Shown here piece after piece: positions 8,105-18,448 of a stretch of DNA of 64,000 bases. The position numbers were made by a program, and so were the translations under genes. This DNA is from Marivirga tractuosa DSM 4126 (GTDB lineage: Bacteria > Bacteroidota > Bacteroidia > Cytophagales > Cyclobacteriaceae). Under the pieces are notes generated by a model. It did no database searches, was not told the origin of the DNA, and worked only from the letters and a program-made list of their open reading frames with translations. The stretch lies in NCBI RefSeq assembly GCF_000183425.1, contig NC_014759.1:1054001-1118000 (forward strand), given 5' to 3'. Within the stretch, counting starts at the first letter, position 1. Each line of letters begins with the position of its first letter.

Positions 8105-10561
8105 TTACTTTGAGTTTCCTTCAGTATTTTCAGAATCTGACTCATCAGATTTATTCTTAACATATTTCTCCAACCACTCATGTTGCTCCCATAGCATGTG
8201 TAAAATGCTTTCTTTAGCACTATAGCCATGACTTTCTTTTGGAAGCATAACTAGACGAGCTGTAGCTCCTAAACCTTTTAAGGCATTGAAATATCGTTCG
8301 CTTTGCAGGGGATAAGTCCCTGAATTATTATCTGCCTTTCCATGGATTAATAATAGAGGAGTATTCATTTTATCAGCATGCATGAATGGCGACATATTGT
8401 AATAAGTCTCCGGTGAATCCCAGTAAGAACGCTCTTCACTCTGGAAGCCAAAAGGTGTTAAGGTTCTGTTGTAAGCACCACTTCTTGCAATTCCGGCAGC
8501 AAACAAATCAGAATGGGAAAGTAAATTTGCTACCATAAAAGCTCCATAGGAATGACCGCCAACCGCTACTCTATTTCGATCGATATAGCCCATTTCATCC
8601 ACGGCATCAATAGCGGCTTTAGCATTATCCACCAATTGCTTTCGGAATGTATCATTCGGCTCTTCTTCCCCCTCTCCTACTATCGGAAAAGCTGCTCCAT
8701 CTAACACCACATAACCTTGAGTTACCCAGTAAATCGGACTTCCATAGTAAGGATAGATAAATTCATTAGGATTAGATGTGTTTTGGCCTGCGCTGCTCTT
8801 ATCTTTATACTCTCGAGGATATGCCCACAAAATCATCGGTTTCTTCTCCTTTTTAGATTTATCATAATCTACCGGCAAATAAAGTGTCCCATCTAATGAA
8901 AGTCCATCTTCTCTTTTGTAGTTAATCACTTCTTTATGCACATTTTGCATGCTTTTAAATGGATTCTCAAAAGATGTAATTTGCCTTAAATCATTCTTCT
9001 TTCTAATGTTCCGGAAATAATAATTTGGATAATCTGTTTTGGACTCTATTCTTACCAAAATAGTCCCTTTTTTCATATCAACCGAAGAATATAAATTCTC
9101 TAGTTTATCTGTATATCCTGACCTATAAAGTCGATTTGTCTTTTTAGTTTTTAAATCAATCTCATCAACAAATGGAAATTGTCCTTCGGGAGTATAACCA
9201 TCCCCCATTAAAAAGGCTTTATTGCCATCCATTTCCAAAACATACTCATTAAATTCATTTTTAGTGGTCACAAAGCTACCAGGGTCATTATATTGATCCT
9301 GATAATTTCTGTCAAAAAGGATTTCTGGTTCCTGTTCATTATCCGATGGATTGAAAACATAAGCTTTCATATTTCTTGTATTCCACCAGTAATCGTGGGC
9401 AATGGCTATATCATCACTTCCCCATTGGATATATCGGTAACGATTGATTGTCTTTAATAATGGCTTACCTTCACCTTTAAATGGGGCTTCCAATTGATAA
9501 ACTTCATCCCTATATTCCACTTCATTTTCAGGATCCCCCTCATCTAATGCTTTGGTATAAATCAATGTAGCAGGCTTATCATTTCGCCAGTTCATACTTC
9601 TTCTGCCCGTCCTGACCGACATAAAGCCTTTCGGTAAAACTTCCTGCAATGGAACATCATTCACCTGGTTTATAAAATTCCCTTCTATATCATATATATT
9701 GGTTTCATTAGGAAATCTATAGTAGGGCACGAGATAAGAAAATGGCGATTTAATTCTGCTCACCATCACATACTCTCCATTCGGGGAAATTGAAATATCG
9801 GAATACATGGCATTAGGCAGGAAATCAGTTGCATTTCCTTTCAAATCCAAGGAAACAATTTTAGACAAAGCCAACTGTTCAAAGTTAAATTCATCGTTCG
9901 GATTGCTCAATAAATCTTGATACGTTCTATTTTGCGCTTTTTCACCATCACTAATCGAAACTACAGGACCACTTGGTATAGCTTCATCAGTATCAATCAA
10001 TTCTTTTCTATTATCAGGTAATACATTGATTAAAAGTCCTGAATTATCTTTTTTCCATTCAATCGGATTTCCCATGTTAGCATTCACTATGCCTTCCATT
10101 AATCGATTGGCTTTGCTTTCACTGATATTAAGAACCCATATCTCCACGCCAGTATGCGTAGTGTGCGTAAAAGCAATCATTTTTTGATCAGGCGACCAAT
10201 TGAAATTTGCTAATCTTGGAGTTTCAGGTAGGCCTTCGACTTCTATTATTTTGTCCTTTAGCGCTTTTTTGGTTTTAATATCATTGTAGTAGCGGGTTCT
10301 GCTTCCAATGTTAGTCTTTGGATTTATTCGCAGCCCCCCTAGCCTTAATTCTTCTTCCGAGAGTTCAGCTATAGACTTATAAGGGTCTCTGTAAAGCAAC
10401 ACTACATTTTCTCCTTTTTTATCAATAAGGACAGACGGAGCTAAAGGAGCATTCACCAACTCTAATATCTCCTTAGGTGGTTTCTGATAATCTAAATTCT
10501 CTTGAGCTTGTAAATTCCAGCTGGCAGCTATCAACAGCAGTAGAATGAATACTTTTTTCAT
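8105..10561 (-). CDS. Secreted S9D-type glutamyl endopeptidase (prolyl oligopeptidase family)
   Basis: Serine peptidase of the alpha/beta-hydrolase fold with an N-terminal propeller. An 18- to 20-residue signal peptide (MKKVFILLLLIAASWNLQAQ) predicts export to the periplasm. The catalytic triad is readable: Ser671 in GGHSYGAF, Asp744 in HGKADNNSGT and His778 in ESHGYSAKES. The stretch around these residues (ARSGAYNRTLTPFGFQ) closely resembles chloroplast glutamyl endopeptidase, so MEROPS subfamily S9D is likely, with cleavage after Glu. At 818 residues the length is right for that group. The last 25 residues are acidic and Ser-rich. No obvious operon partner. Confidence 0.93.
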   Translation of the reverse strand: MKKVFILLLLIAASWNLQAQENLDYQKPPKEILELVNAPLAPSVLIDKKGENVVLLYRDPYKSIAELSEEELRLGGLRINPKTNIGSRTRYYNDIKTKKALKDKIIEVEGLPETPRLANFNWSPDQKMIAFTHTTHTGVEIWVLNISESKANRLMEGIVNANMGNPIEWKKDNSGLLINVLPDNRKELIDTDEAIPSGPVVSISDGEKAQNRTYQDLLSNPNDEFNFEQLALSKIVSLDLKGNATDFLPNAMYSDISISPNGEYVMVSRIKSPFSYLVPYYRFPNETNIYDIEGNFINQVNDVPLQEVLPKGFMSVRTGRRSMNWRNDKPATLIYTKALDEGDPENEVEYRDEVYQLEAPFKGEGKPLLKTINRYRYIQWGSDDIAIAHDYWWNTRNMKAYVFNPSDNEQEPEILFDRNYQDQYNDPGSFVTTKNEFNEYVLEMDGNKAFLMGDGYTPEGQFPFVDEIDLKTKKTNRLYRSGYTDKLENLYSSVDMKKGTILVRIESKTDYPNYYFRNIRKKNDLRQITSFENPFKSMQNVHKEVINYKREDGLSLDGTLYLPVDYDKSKKEKKPMILWAYPREYKDKSSAGQNTSNPNEFIYPYYGSPIYWVTQGYVVLDGAAFPIVGEGEEEPNDTFRKQLVDNAKAAIDAVDEMGYIDRNRVAVGGHSYGAFMVANLLSHSDLFAAGIARSGAYNRTLTPFGFQSEERSYWDSPETYYNMSPFMHADKMNTPLLLIHGKADNNSGTYPLQSERYFNALKGLGATARLVMLPKESHGYSAKESILHMLWEQHEWLEKYVKNKSDESDSENTEGNSK

Positions 10562-10705
10562 AATGATTAGTTTTGGGTTAAAAATTCGGATTTCATTTTG
10601 AACATGAGGCTTATGCCAATATAAAAATCCAACGATAACTGAAATTATACAAACCTTACCAAAATTACTAATCAGAACTACAGCAATGGTAGGAAATCCT
10701 CAATA

Positions 10706-11425
10706 TCACTTAAAATTATTCTCTAAATAGCCCGAAAAGCTTCTTTTTACAATTGGCAATAATGTTTCTTCATAAGGATAGGGTTGCAAAGCCACCACAC
10801 GAAAAGCTGAATAATTGCTAACCAATTTAATGTTCTTCAAAACTTGAATTTTCAGTTGCTCCAATGTTGTCCCAATGGACTTTTTAATTCTATCGATAAA
10901 GACCGTTTGAAGCCCTCTAACTTTTTCTTCGGCTGCTTCAAAAATTGAAATTCTGTACTGATAAATATGGTAAAAAGGATCATACTGCGGATCGATCAAT
11001 AATAGACCTTCATTTTCCTCTAGGGCTTTAATGCCGACCGGTTCAATAATAAGTTGTTTCTCGACTTCATCGAAAATATTTTTTCCCACAGCAATATGCC
11101 CTTGTAGGCTGTCCATCGCAAAATCAACAATCTCTTCCAATTCCTTGAGCTGATCATCTTCATTCACTTTTGATTCAAAAAACAATCGGAAGTTCTTCAA
11201 ATCAAGCTTAGTCAATTCTTTTGGGAATGATTTCCACAACTGTTGTTTACCAGCTTTCAATTGGGAAGCATTTTTATAGTGCATAATTAAATCAGCAAAA
11301 GAAGGGTAAAGCTTATGCTGGTCAAATGACTTAGCTACATGCTTCAAATAAGCTAAAAGAATATATTTCTTGTATTCAAAATCCAAAGTGCCGCTAGTTA
11401 TCCAATCGTCCGCCAATTTTTCCAT
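10706..11425 (-). CDS. Conserved hypothetical protein, cytoplasmic
   Basis: 239 residues, ATG start, no signal peptide or membrane segment, mostly helical composition. I do not recognise a domain. Notable stretches are YKKYILLAYLKHV near the N-terminus, LLIDPQYDPFYHIYQYRIS in the middle and VALQPYPYEETLLPI near the end. It is transcribed divergently from groES-groEL with a 199-base gap. Codon use and length look like a genuine gene. Function unknown. Confidence 0.7.
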   Translation of the reverse strand: MEKLADDWITSGTLDFEYKKYILLAYLKHVAKSFDQHKLYPSFADLIMHYKNASQLKAGKQQLWKSFPKELTKLDLKNFRLFFESKVNEDDQLKELEEIVDFAMDSLQGHIAVGKNIFDEVEKQLIIEPVGIKALEENEGLLLIDPQYDPFYHIYQYRISIFEAAEEKVRGLQTVFIDRIKKSIGTTLEQLKIQVLKNIKLVSNYSAFRVVALQPYPYEETLLPIVKRSFSGYLENNFK

Positions 11426-11624
11426 ATTATTATAAATTTTACTTAAAATGACATAGAAATATAACTAAAATCTGTCAAAAGTTCACAAAGGAAATTACGA
11501 ATAATATTACATGACAATTTTAACTGAAAAAGTCTGCAATTTTGACACGCTTTTACAAGTGGCACATTTAATGTAAGCTGCAACACAGATTATTAACAAA
11601 ATCAACATTTAAATTATAACTAAA

Positions 11625-11903
11625 ATGTCTAACGTATCATTTAAACCAAACGAGGATAGGGTTCTAGTAGAACCAGCTCCTGTAGAAGAAAAAACAGCTT
11701 CTGGTATCATTATTCCTGACACTGCAAAAGAAAAACCACAACAAGGTAAAGTAGTTGCAGTTGGACCTGGAAAAGATGATGCTCCTGTAACCGTTAAGGT
11801 TGGTGATTCTGTATTATACGGCAAGTATTCGGGTACAGAATTTACACTTGAAGGTAAAGAGTATTTAATTATGAGAAATTCCGACATTTTCGGTACTATT
11901 TAA
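11625..11903 (+). CDS. groES: Co-chaperonin GroES
   Basis: 92-residue heptameric lid of the GroEL chaperonin. It has the typical N-terminus ([14 protein letters not shown]), a mobile loop ([18 protein letters not shown]) and the C-terminal strand [11 protein letters not shown]. It starts at the ATG at 11625 and precedes groEL by 30 bases, the usual operon order. I see no CIRCE inverted repeat (TTAGCACTC-N9-GAGTGCTAA) upstream, so HrcA control is not supported by this sequence. Confidence 0.98.
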   Translation: MSNVSFKPNEDRVLVEPAPVEEKTASGIIIPDTAKEKPQQGKVVAVGPGKDDAPVTVKVGDSVLYGKYSGTEFTLEGKEYLIMRNSDIFGTI

Positions 11904-11915
11904 TCAAAAAATTAA

Positions 11916-13580
<1,665 letters not shown>

Positions 13581-13607
13581 TTCCTCCAAATTTCAAAGAA
13601 GAAAATT

Positions 13608-13640
13608 AAGGCTTTGTCGATTGACAAAGCCTTTTTTGTT
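13608..13640 (+). terminator. Intrinsic terminator of groES-groEL
   Basis: aaggctttgtc-gatt-gacaaagcctt, an 11-bp perfect stem with a 4-base loop, followed directly by ttttgttttttt. A textbook rho-independent terminator 28 bases after the groEL stop. Confidence 0.95.
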
Positions 13641-13686
13641 TTTTTATTCTAAAAAAGTATAGCTTTACAATAAATATAACTAAGAA

Positions 13687-14076
13687 ATGGATAAGCATCA
13701 TATTTTTAAGAATTACGAAAGCTTTATATTATTCTTACTGATTCATGTAGGAAGTTCAGATTACAGCCTTAAAGGATCTGAAATTGAGGTTATTCTATCC
13801 AAAATGGAAGATTACTTCCCCGATATTGACGATATGGATCAACTCAGATCAAAATTCGTGTCACTAAAAGATGAATATGAAGAGTTGTCTGATTCTGATA
13901 TAAATCATATCATCTATCACAACTACCTGCATTACAAAAATGACCGTATCAATGCCAATAGAATCTTAAATGATTTGCAAGAAGTAATCATGGCAGATGG
14001 GTTTATCCACGATATGGAAACCAAAACCATTGAAGCTATCAAGAAATTATTAAATATAAGAGAAACAGATCTATAA
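13687..14076 (+). CDS. TerB-like protein
   Basis: 129-residue, acidic, all-helical protein. The C-terminal segment MADGFIHDMETKTIEAIKKL fits the TerB/DjlA helical fold, in which an acidic loop (ADG..H..E) may bind metal. The N-terminal half (LLIHVGSSDYSLKGSEIEVI) looks like a related first helix-turn unit. No other tellurite-resistance (ter) gene is nearby, so a role in tellurite resistance is not implied. It starts with ATG 46 bases after the groEL terminator and converges with the hemolysin III gene. Confidence 0.65.
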   Translation: MDKHHIFKNYESFILFLLIHVGSSDYSLKGSEIEVILSKMEDYFPDIDDMDQLRSKFVSLKDEYEELSDSDINHIIYHNYLHYKNDRINANRILNDLQEVIMADGFIHDMETKTIEAIKKLLNIRETDL

Positions 14077-14081
14077 AGATT

Positions 14082-14711
14082 TTAAAGCAAATACATTACC
14101 GCTATAAAATGTGTTATGGTGCCTATCAGGACAAAAACATGCCAAATGGCGTGAGCATAATGCATTTTATGGTTAGTGTAAAAAATGGTCCCAAGCGTAT
14201 AGCTCAGGCCTCCACCAATTAACAGCAGTAAAACTGTAGTTGACAATTGTTCATAAAGTGGTTTAGCAATAAAAATTGCAATCCAGCCCATTCCGAGATA
14301 TAGAATCAGTGAGAGTTTTGGAAATCGATGGGTGAAAAATATTTTAAAAACAGTACCGAATAAAGCTATTCCCCAAACAATCCCAAACATCACCCAGCCC
14401 ATTGTACCTCCTATACCTAATATTAAGAAAGGTGTGTAGGTACCAGCTATCAGAAAATAAATGCTGATATGATCGAAAACCCTAAGGATAGCTTTGGTCT
14501 TTTGATGTTGAATGGCATGGTAGAGTGTAGAAAAAGTATACATCAATAAAAATGCTCCACCAAAAAAGCTACTACTTATTATATGCAAAACACTCCCTTC
14601 CAGAACTGAAAATGTAATTAATAAGGAAATGGCTACTACACTAAACAAAATACCGAAGCCATGAGTTAAGCTATTGGCTAATTCCTCTTCTATAGTTTGG
14701 GGTCTTTTCAA
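14082..14711 (-). CDS. Hemolysin III / YqfA family membrane protein (PAQR superfamily)
   Basis: 209 residues with seven predicted membrane helices. Family motifs are intact: SLTHGFGIL at the N-terminus, STLYHAIQH, DHISIYFLIAGTYTPFLI and the C-terminal HAIWHVFVLIGTITHF, whose histidines (with the His of LYHA) would hold a metal ion. Members are distant relatives of adiponectin receptors, and their cellular role is unsettled. The only usable start is TTG at 14711, because an in-frame stop lies two codons upstream. It ends five bases from the convergent TerB-like gene. Confidence 0.9.
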   Translation of the reverse strand: MKRPQTIEEELANSLTHGFGILFSVVAISLLITFSVLEGSVLHIISSSFFGGAFLLMYTFSTLYHAIQHQKTKAILRVFDHISIYFLIAGTYTPFLILGIGGTMGWVMFGIVWGIALFGTVFKIFFTHRFPKLSLILYLGMGWIAIFIAKPLYEQLSTTVLLLLIGGGLSYTLGTIFYTNHKMHYAHAIWHVFVLIGTITHFIAVMYLL

Positions 14712-14969
14712 AATTTAACAATTTTAATTGAACTAAAAGTAAATCTAATCGCTTTTTATTGGAAGAACATAAGTTACCTGATTTTATTAAAAAATAGTTA
14801 TTTTGAAAGCTTTTTGGTAGCTTTGTTGTCTTTCAAAGCTAGGCTGACCATTTGCATCTATCTAAAAAGATACCTTCCCATGGTTATTCCCCTTTGAATC
14901 CCTAAATAAATGGGATTTTTACATTCAAGTAAAATACTTGTCTTACACTACTAATTTAAACCCTACTTT

Positions 14970-15206
14970 ATGGCAAGATCACAAAATAGCTTTATCAAAA
15001 AACAAAAAGAGAAAAAGCGCATGAAGAAAAAAGAAGAGAAGCAAGAGAAGAAAGAAATGCGCAAAGAGCAATCCAAAGGCGGGGCTCTTGACGACATGAT
15101 TGCTTATGTTGATGATTACGGAAACATACTAGATAGCCCACCAGAAGAACCTAAGAAAGACAAGAAGAAAGAAAAAGAAGAGAATTCTGAAAACAAAGAG
15201 AATTAA
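14970..15206 (+). CDS. Small KE-rich protein resembling the N-terminal part of Bacteroidota cold-shock proteins
   Basis: 78 residues. The Lys/Glu-rich head MARSQNSFIKKQKEKKRMKK and the motif GALDDMIAYVDDYGNILDSPP match, from memory, the N-terminal extension found before the cold-shock domain in many Bacteroidota proteins. Here the reading frame stops after a charged tail (KKEKEENSENKEN) with no cold-shock domain, and none is encoded in the bases that follow. It is either a stand-alone version or a truncation. ATG start with an AT-rich leader. Confidence 0.7.
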   Translation: MARSQNSFIKKQKEKKRMKKKEEKQEKKEMRKEQSKGGALDDMIAYVDDYGNILDSPPEEPKKDKKKEKEENSENKEN

Positions 15207-15222
15207 TTCTTATAAAGTTACT

Positions 15223-15355
15223 ACCCCGTAAAAATCAAAAGGCGAGCTTAAACTCGCCTTTGGGGTGATAATGACGGTATTTCGTCATTAATCCTACCTC
15301 TTGATAACGTTTGGGAAAAAACTCTCCCGACTCGTTAATATGAATGTAAACATTC
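15223..15355. other. Cluster of four adjacent hairpins (possible structured RNA or complex 3' end)
   Basis: The 274-base gap after the KE-rich gene contains four inverted repeats in a row. The first is acccc/ggggt enclosing aaaggcgag-cttaaa-ctcgccttt (15223-15266). The second is taatgacg-gtattt-cgtcatta (15269-15290). The third is aacg/cgtt enclosing ggga/tccc (15306-15336). The fourth is gaatg-taaa-cattc (15342-15355). The first may end the upstream transcript, although no long T-run follows. The rest is unexplained and could be a small RNA. Confidence 0.4.
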
Positions 15356-15480
15356 TATTCGATAGTTACAAGCGTACTCATCATTATTTTTATATAATTT
15401 CCACCGGCATTTTTTGAGTTTCATGGCAAGATGAATTAAATAGCATCTTATTTTATTTTTTAAGACAACTGAAATAGTAT

Positions 15481-15639
15481 ATGAAAAAAGAATGTCCTTC
15501 ATGTGCCATGATGATCGAAAATGATGCTCAGGTCTGCCCTATCTGCAAGTATGAGTTTCCTAGAAGAGGCTATCAAAACAAATTAAAATGGATAGCAGTT
15601 TTACTGGCATTGCTTTTTTTATTGGTCATCTTACTTTAA
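15481..15639 (+). CDS. 52-aa zinc-ribbon membrane peptide
   Basis: A short gene starting ATGAAAAAAGAATGTCC. The product begins MKKECPSCAMMIENDAQVCP and continues ICKYEF, so two CxxC pairs (Cys5/8 and Cys19/22) form a likely zinc ribbon. Residues about 37-52 (WIAVLLALLFLLVILL) form one membrane helix that reaches the C-terminus. It ends 11 bases before the PhzF-like gene and is probably cotranscribed with it. The function is unknown. Zinc-ribbon plus helix peptides of this type are common in bacteria. Confidence 0.75.
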   Translation: MKKECPSCAMMIENDAQVCPICKYEFPRRGYQNKLKWIAVLLALLFLLVILL

Positions 15640-15650
15640 AATTAAAAACC

Positions 15651-16466
15651 ATGAAAACAGAATTTCCTTTTGCTATCATCAATGTATTTTCAAAAGCAAA
15701 AATTAATGCCCTAGGAAATCCATCTGCTGTAATTTTACTTGACAGAGATTTATCTGATGAAAAATTACAATCCATTGCCACAGAATTGCATCAACCCGCC
15801 ACCACTTTTTTATGGGAGACGGCTGAGGAAAATGAATTTCGAATTCGATGGTTTGCGCCTGATGCAGAAATTGGTTTATGTGGGCATGGTGCCATGGCAG
15901 CATCTGTTTTTTTATCAGACCATTATCCTGAAAAACTTAAAAAAGATTTTAGATTGATTAAAGGAGACACAGTTATTGAAGCTGGAAAAGACTCCGAAAA
16001 TACGCATTTTGTTATTTTAGAAAACATCAAAAGAAGTGAAAATCAAACTTCACCTGAAGGTTTAGAAAAAGCCTTGGGCCAGAAAATAGTTGAGTATTAC
16101 CCTACTGAAAACAAAGATATTGTAGTACTGGAAAGTGAAGAGATTCTTGCCAACATGAAACCTGATTTTGAAGCCTTAAGAAAAATAGATGTATTTGGCT
16201 ATTCAGTTACCGCAGCTTCATCACAAGAGGATGACTTTGTCTGCAGAACACTTGTTCCTCATGTACAGCAATTAGAAGATCATGCAACAGGATCAACTCA
16301 AGCAGTATTGGTTGATTATTGGGCAAGTAAGTTAGGTAGATCTAATCTGGAATCAAGGCAGTTAAGCCCCAGAGGTGGTTACTTTAATGTCATTCATACT
16401 ACCGAAAATTTCAGATTAATTGCTCAATCTTATTACACCATAAAAGGAACTTTTTACTTAAATTAG
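15651..16466 (+). CDS. PhzF-family isomerase-like protein
   Basis: 271 residues from the ATG at 15651; a longer frame from 15588 would overlap the zinc-ribbon gene and adds nothing conserved. The two-lobed PhzF/diaminopimelate-epimerase fold is indicated by LGNPSAVILL (21-30), GLCGHGAMAAS (75-85) and DHATGSTQAVLVDYW near the end. In phenazine PhzF the catalytic Glu sits in a motif like SETTF. Here that place reads PATTF, with Ala at about residue 50, so the catalytic chemistry is probably different or absent. The substrate is unknown, and no phenazine genes are nearby. Confidence 0.85.
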   Translation: MKTEFPFAIINVFSKAKINALGNPSAVILLDRDLSDEKLQSIATELHQPATTFLWETAEENEFRIRWFAPDAEIGLCGHGAMAASVFLSDHYPEKLKKDFRLIKGDTVIEAGKDSENTHFVILENIKRSENQTSPEGLEKALGQKIVEYYPTENKDIVVLESEEILANMKPDFEALRKIDVFGYSVTAASSQEDDFVCRTLVPHVQQLEDHATGSTQAVLVDYWASKLGRSNLESRQLSPRGGYFNVIHTTENFRLIAQSYYTIKGTFYLN

Positions 16467-16507
16467 AGATTCAAAATACAGTAAAATCACTAGAATATCA
16501 TTTTACA

Positions 16508-17905
16508 ATGAAAAACATATCATTCTATATTTTCCTTAGCGGGATCATTATATTTTCATCTTGTAGAAACAAGGACCCAGAGCCTGAAAAGTTTGATAAT
16601 GGCACTAATGAGTATGTAAATAATTGGATTTACGAGAATATGAACCTTTACTATTATTGGACTGATGACCTACCTGATAAGAACATCAATGGAGAAAACC
16701 CTGAAGATTTTTTCTATGGCTTGCTGTCCAATCAAGATCGCTTTTCATGGATTCAACCTAATTTTCAAGAATTACTAAACTCACTACAAGGAATTACCTT
16801 AGAATCAGGCTATGAATTTATTCTATATAATGACAGTGAAAATGCAAATGGTGTAATTGGCCAAATCGCATATGTAAAAAAAGGCTCACCAGCTGAGAAT
16901 GCAGGACTCAAAAGAGGAGATAAATTTACCAAGATAAATAGTACGAATTTAACGCTAGATAATTACAGTGACTTATTGGGAAATATTAGTCAAAATCATA
17001 GTTTAACTATCGAGAGATATAATTTCCAAAATGAATCCTTCGAAGAAATAGGTGATTTTGATTTAAGCGCTATACAATTTGCTGAAAATCCGAACCACCT
17101 TGACACTGTCTATACAAGAAACGGTAAAAAAATTGGCTACTATGTATACAATCTATTCTCAGTAGGTACAGATGCAGATAGTGCAGCTTATGCAATTGAA
17201 ATGGATGAGATTTTCGCAAATTTCAAGTCAGAAGGTATTGATCACCTAGTTTTAGATTTAAGATACAATAGCGGGGGTGCCGAAAGAGCTACAATCAATC
17301 TTGCTAGCTTAATTGGATCTAATATTTCGGATCAGGATGTTTTTGTAAAAAGAGAATATAACGAAGAATTAAAGCAGGCACTAATTAATGAGTACGGAGA
17401 GGAATCATTGAACAGAAGATTTATAAACAAAACCTCAAACATAGGAAATGATCTCCAAAGCCCTCAGCTTACAGTTTTGACCTCCTCAAGGACCGCTTCC
17501 GCCTCTGAGCTTTTGATCAATGGCCTAGATCCTTTTATGGAAACTTTTATTATTGGTGATACAACAGTAGGCAAAAATGTTGGTTCAACTAGTTTTTATG
17601 AAGATGATAATCCTGAAAACAATTGGGGTATGCAACCCATAATCACAAAATCTTTCAATAGTCTTAATCAATCAGATTATGACTTAGGATTTTACCCTGA
17701 TATTCCTTTAAAAGATAATGATCTGGTAAAATTGCAGTTGGGAGATGTAAATGAAAAATTATTAAAGGAGGCTTTAATTTATTTGGCAGGCTCAGATGAA
17801 GCAAGTAGGACTTTAAGCTATCAAGCTATACCCTCAAAGGATATAATTGGGAGCATGGAATTAAAAAGAAGATTTGGTATTTACGACATCGATTTGAGCA
17901 ACTGA
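16508..17905 (+). CDS. S41-family peptidase lipoprotein with PDZ domain
   Basis: 465-residue C-terminal-processing-type serine protease. The N-terminus MKNISFYIFLSGIIIFSSC ends in a lipobox, so the mature protein should be a lipid-anchored envelope protein. A PDZ domain covers about residues 100-180 (KKGSPAENAGLKRGDKF). The S41 domain follows, with LVLDLRYNSGG at about 250 and a Ser331 (TASASE) and Lys356 (VGKNVG) dyad spaced 25 residues apart, as in Tsp/CtpA. It is likely involved in envelope protein turnover. It ends convergently with the SiaC-like gene, separated by a terminator. Confidence 0.92.
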   Translation: MKNISFYIFLSGIIIFSSCRNKDPEPEKFDNGTNEYVNNWIYENMNLYYYWTDDLPDKNINGENPEDFFYGLLSNQDRFSWIQPNFQELLNSLQGITLESGYEFILYNDSENANGVIGQIAYVKKGSPAENAGLKRGDKFTKINSTNLTLDNYSDLLGNISQNHSLTIERYNFQNESFEEIGDFDLSAIQFAENPNHLDTVYTRNGKKIGYYVYNLFSVGTDADSAAYAIEMDEIFANFKSEGIDHLVLDLRYNSGGAERATINLASLIGSNISDQDVFVKREYNEELKQALINEYGEESLNRRFINKTSNIGNDLQSPQLTVLTSSRTASASELLINGLDPFMETFIIGDTTVGKNVGSTSFYEDDNPENNWGMQPIITKSFNSLNQSDYDLGFYPDIPLKDNDLVKLQLGDVNEKLLKEALIYLAGSDEASRTLSYQAIPSKDIIGSMELKRRFGIYDIDLSN

Positions 17906-17923
17906 TGCTCATTTAAAACAACG

Positions 17924-17953
17924 AAAGGAGGTATAGTCGACTACACCTCCTTT
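17924..17953. terminator. Bidirectional intrinsic terminator
   Basis: aaaggaggt ... acctccttt encloses the self-complementary tagtcgacta, giving a long stem with one mismatch. A- and T-rich flanks on both sides suit termination of both convergent genes (ending at 17905 and 17976). Confidence 0.8.
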
Positions 17954-17975
17954 CTTTATTATTGCATGGGTTTTA

Positions 17976-18362
17976 TTACAAATCCTCAGCTAAAGGTTCA
18001 ATATCAAAATCCATATCCAACGAATCTCTGAAATCCTCAATCTCCTCACCCATTTCTTCATCACCTTCTACGAAATTCCAAATGATTTTCAATTTAGTAC
18101 CCTTATCCTCCATGTTCTTCAACTCCATTAATAAATCAAACAAACATTTAGAGGAGGATGTATTGAAATATTTCAAATATATATTTACATCTAATTTTTC
18201 CGGATTCTTGTCACCGAAAGCTTTAAGCTTAGATCTTAACATAGTGAAAAGCATTACAACGTCATCATCATAAGATTTCCCCTTTAGTTGAAGCGTTGCA
18301 TTCTCTTCATCAAATCTAACGTAAGGTGCAGCTTCTTTAGCCGGAATTTCTAATACACTCAT
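17976..18362 (-). CDS. SiaC-family (DUF1987) regulatory phosphoprotein
   Basis: 128 residues from the ATG at 18362 (MSVLEIPAKEAAPYVRFDEE); an ATG at 18437 would add 25 residues with no family likeness. The hallmark is LQLKGKSYDDDVVMLFTML, which aligns with the conserved L.I.G.SY.E....F core of SiaC. In Pseudomonas, SiaC is a STAS-like protein toggled by the kinase SiaB and the PP2C phosphatase SiaA to control a diguanylate cyclase. Here the gene is divergent from an operon whose second member is a PP2C phosphatase, so a partner switch is plausible. No SiaB-like kinase is visible in the window. Confidence 0.8.
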   Translation of the reverse strand: MSVLEIPAKEAAPYVRFDEENATLQLKGKSYDDDVVMLFTMLRSKLKAFGDKNPEKLDVNIYLKYFNTSSSKCLFDLLMELKNMEDKGTKLKIIWNFVEGDEEMGEEIEDFRDSLDMDFDIEPLAEDL

Positions 18363-18448
18363 TAAACACGTATTTTTAGTTTTTCTCCAACAATTATAAC
18401 GATTATTGTGATCAAATCTTTGAAAAAACTTCAACATGTAATAATATT

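Noticed and set aside
11430..11620. TTGACA-N19-TTTAAT as a groES promoter
   Set aside because: Resembles the E. coli type rather than the Bacteroidota -33/-7 pattern, and the spacer is too long; not strong enough to call.
13687..14076. Tellurite-resistance role for the TerB-like gene
   Set aside because: TerB-like folds occur in many proteins and no terC/terD-type neighbours are present.
14697..14897. 66-codon + strand frame overlapping the hemolysin III start
   Set aside because: Begins inside another gene, no conserved motif, hydrophobic-random composition typical of AT-rich intergenic DNA.
15588..15650. Longer N-terminus for the PhzF-like protein
   Set aside because: Would overlap the zinc-ribbon gene in another frame; the ATG at 15651 gives the normal family start.
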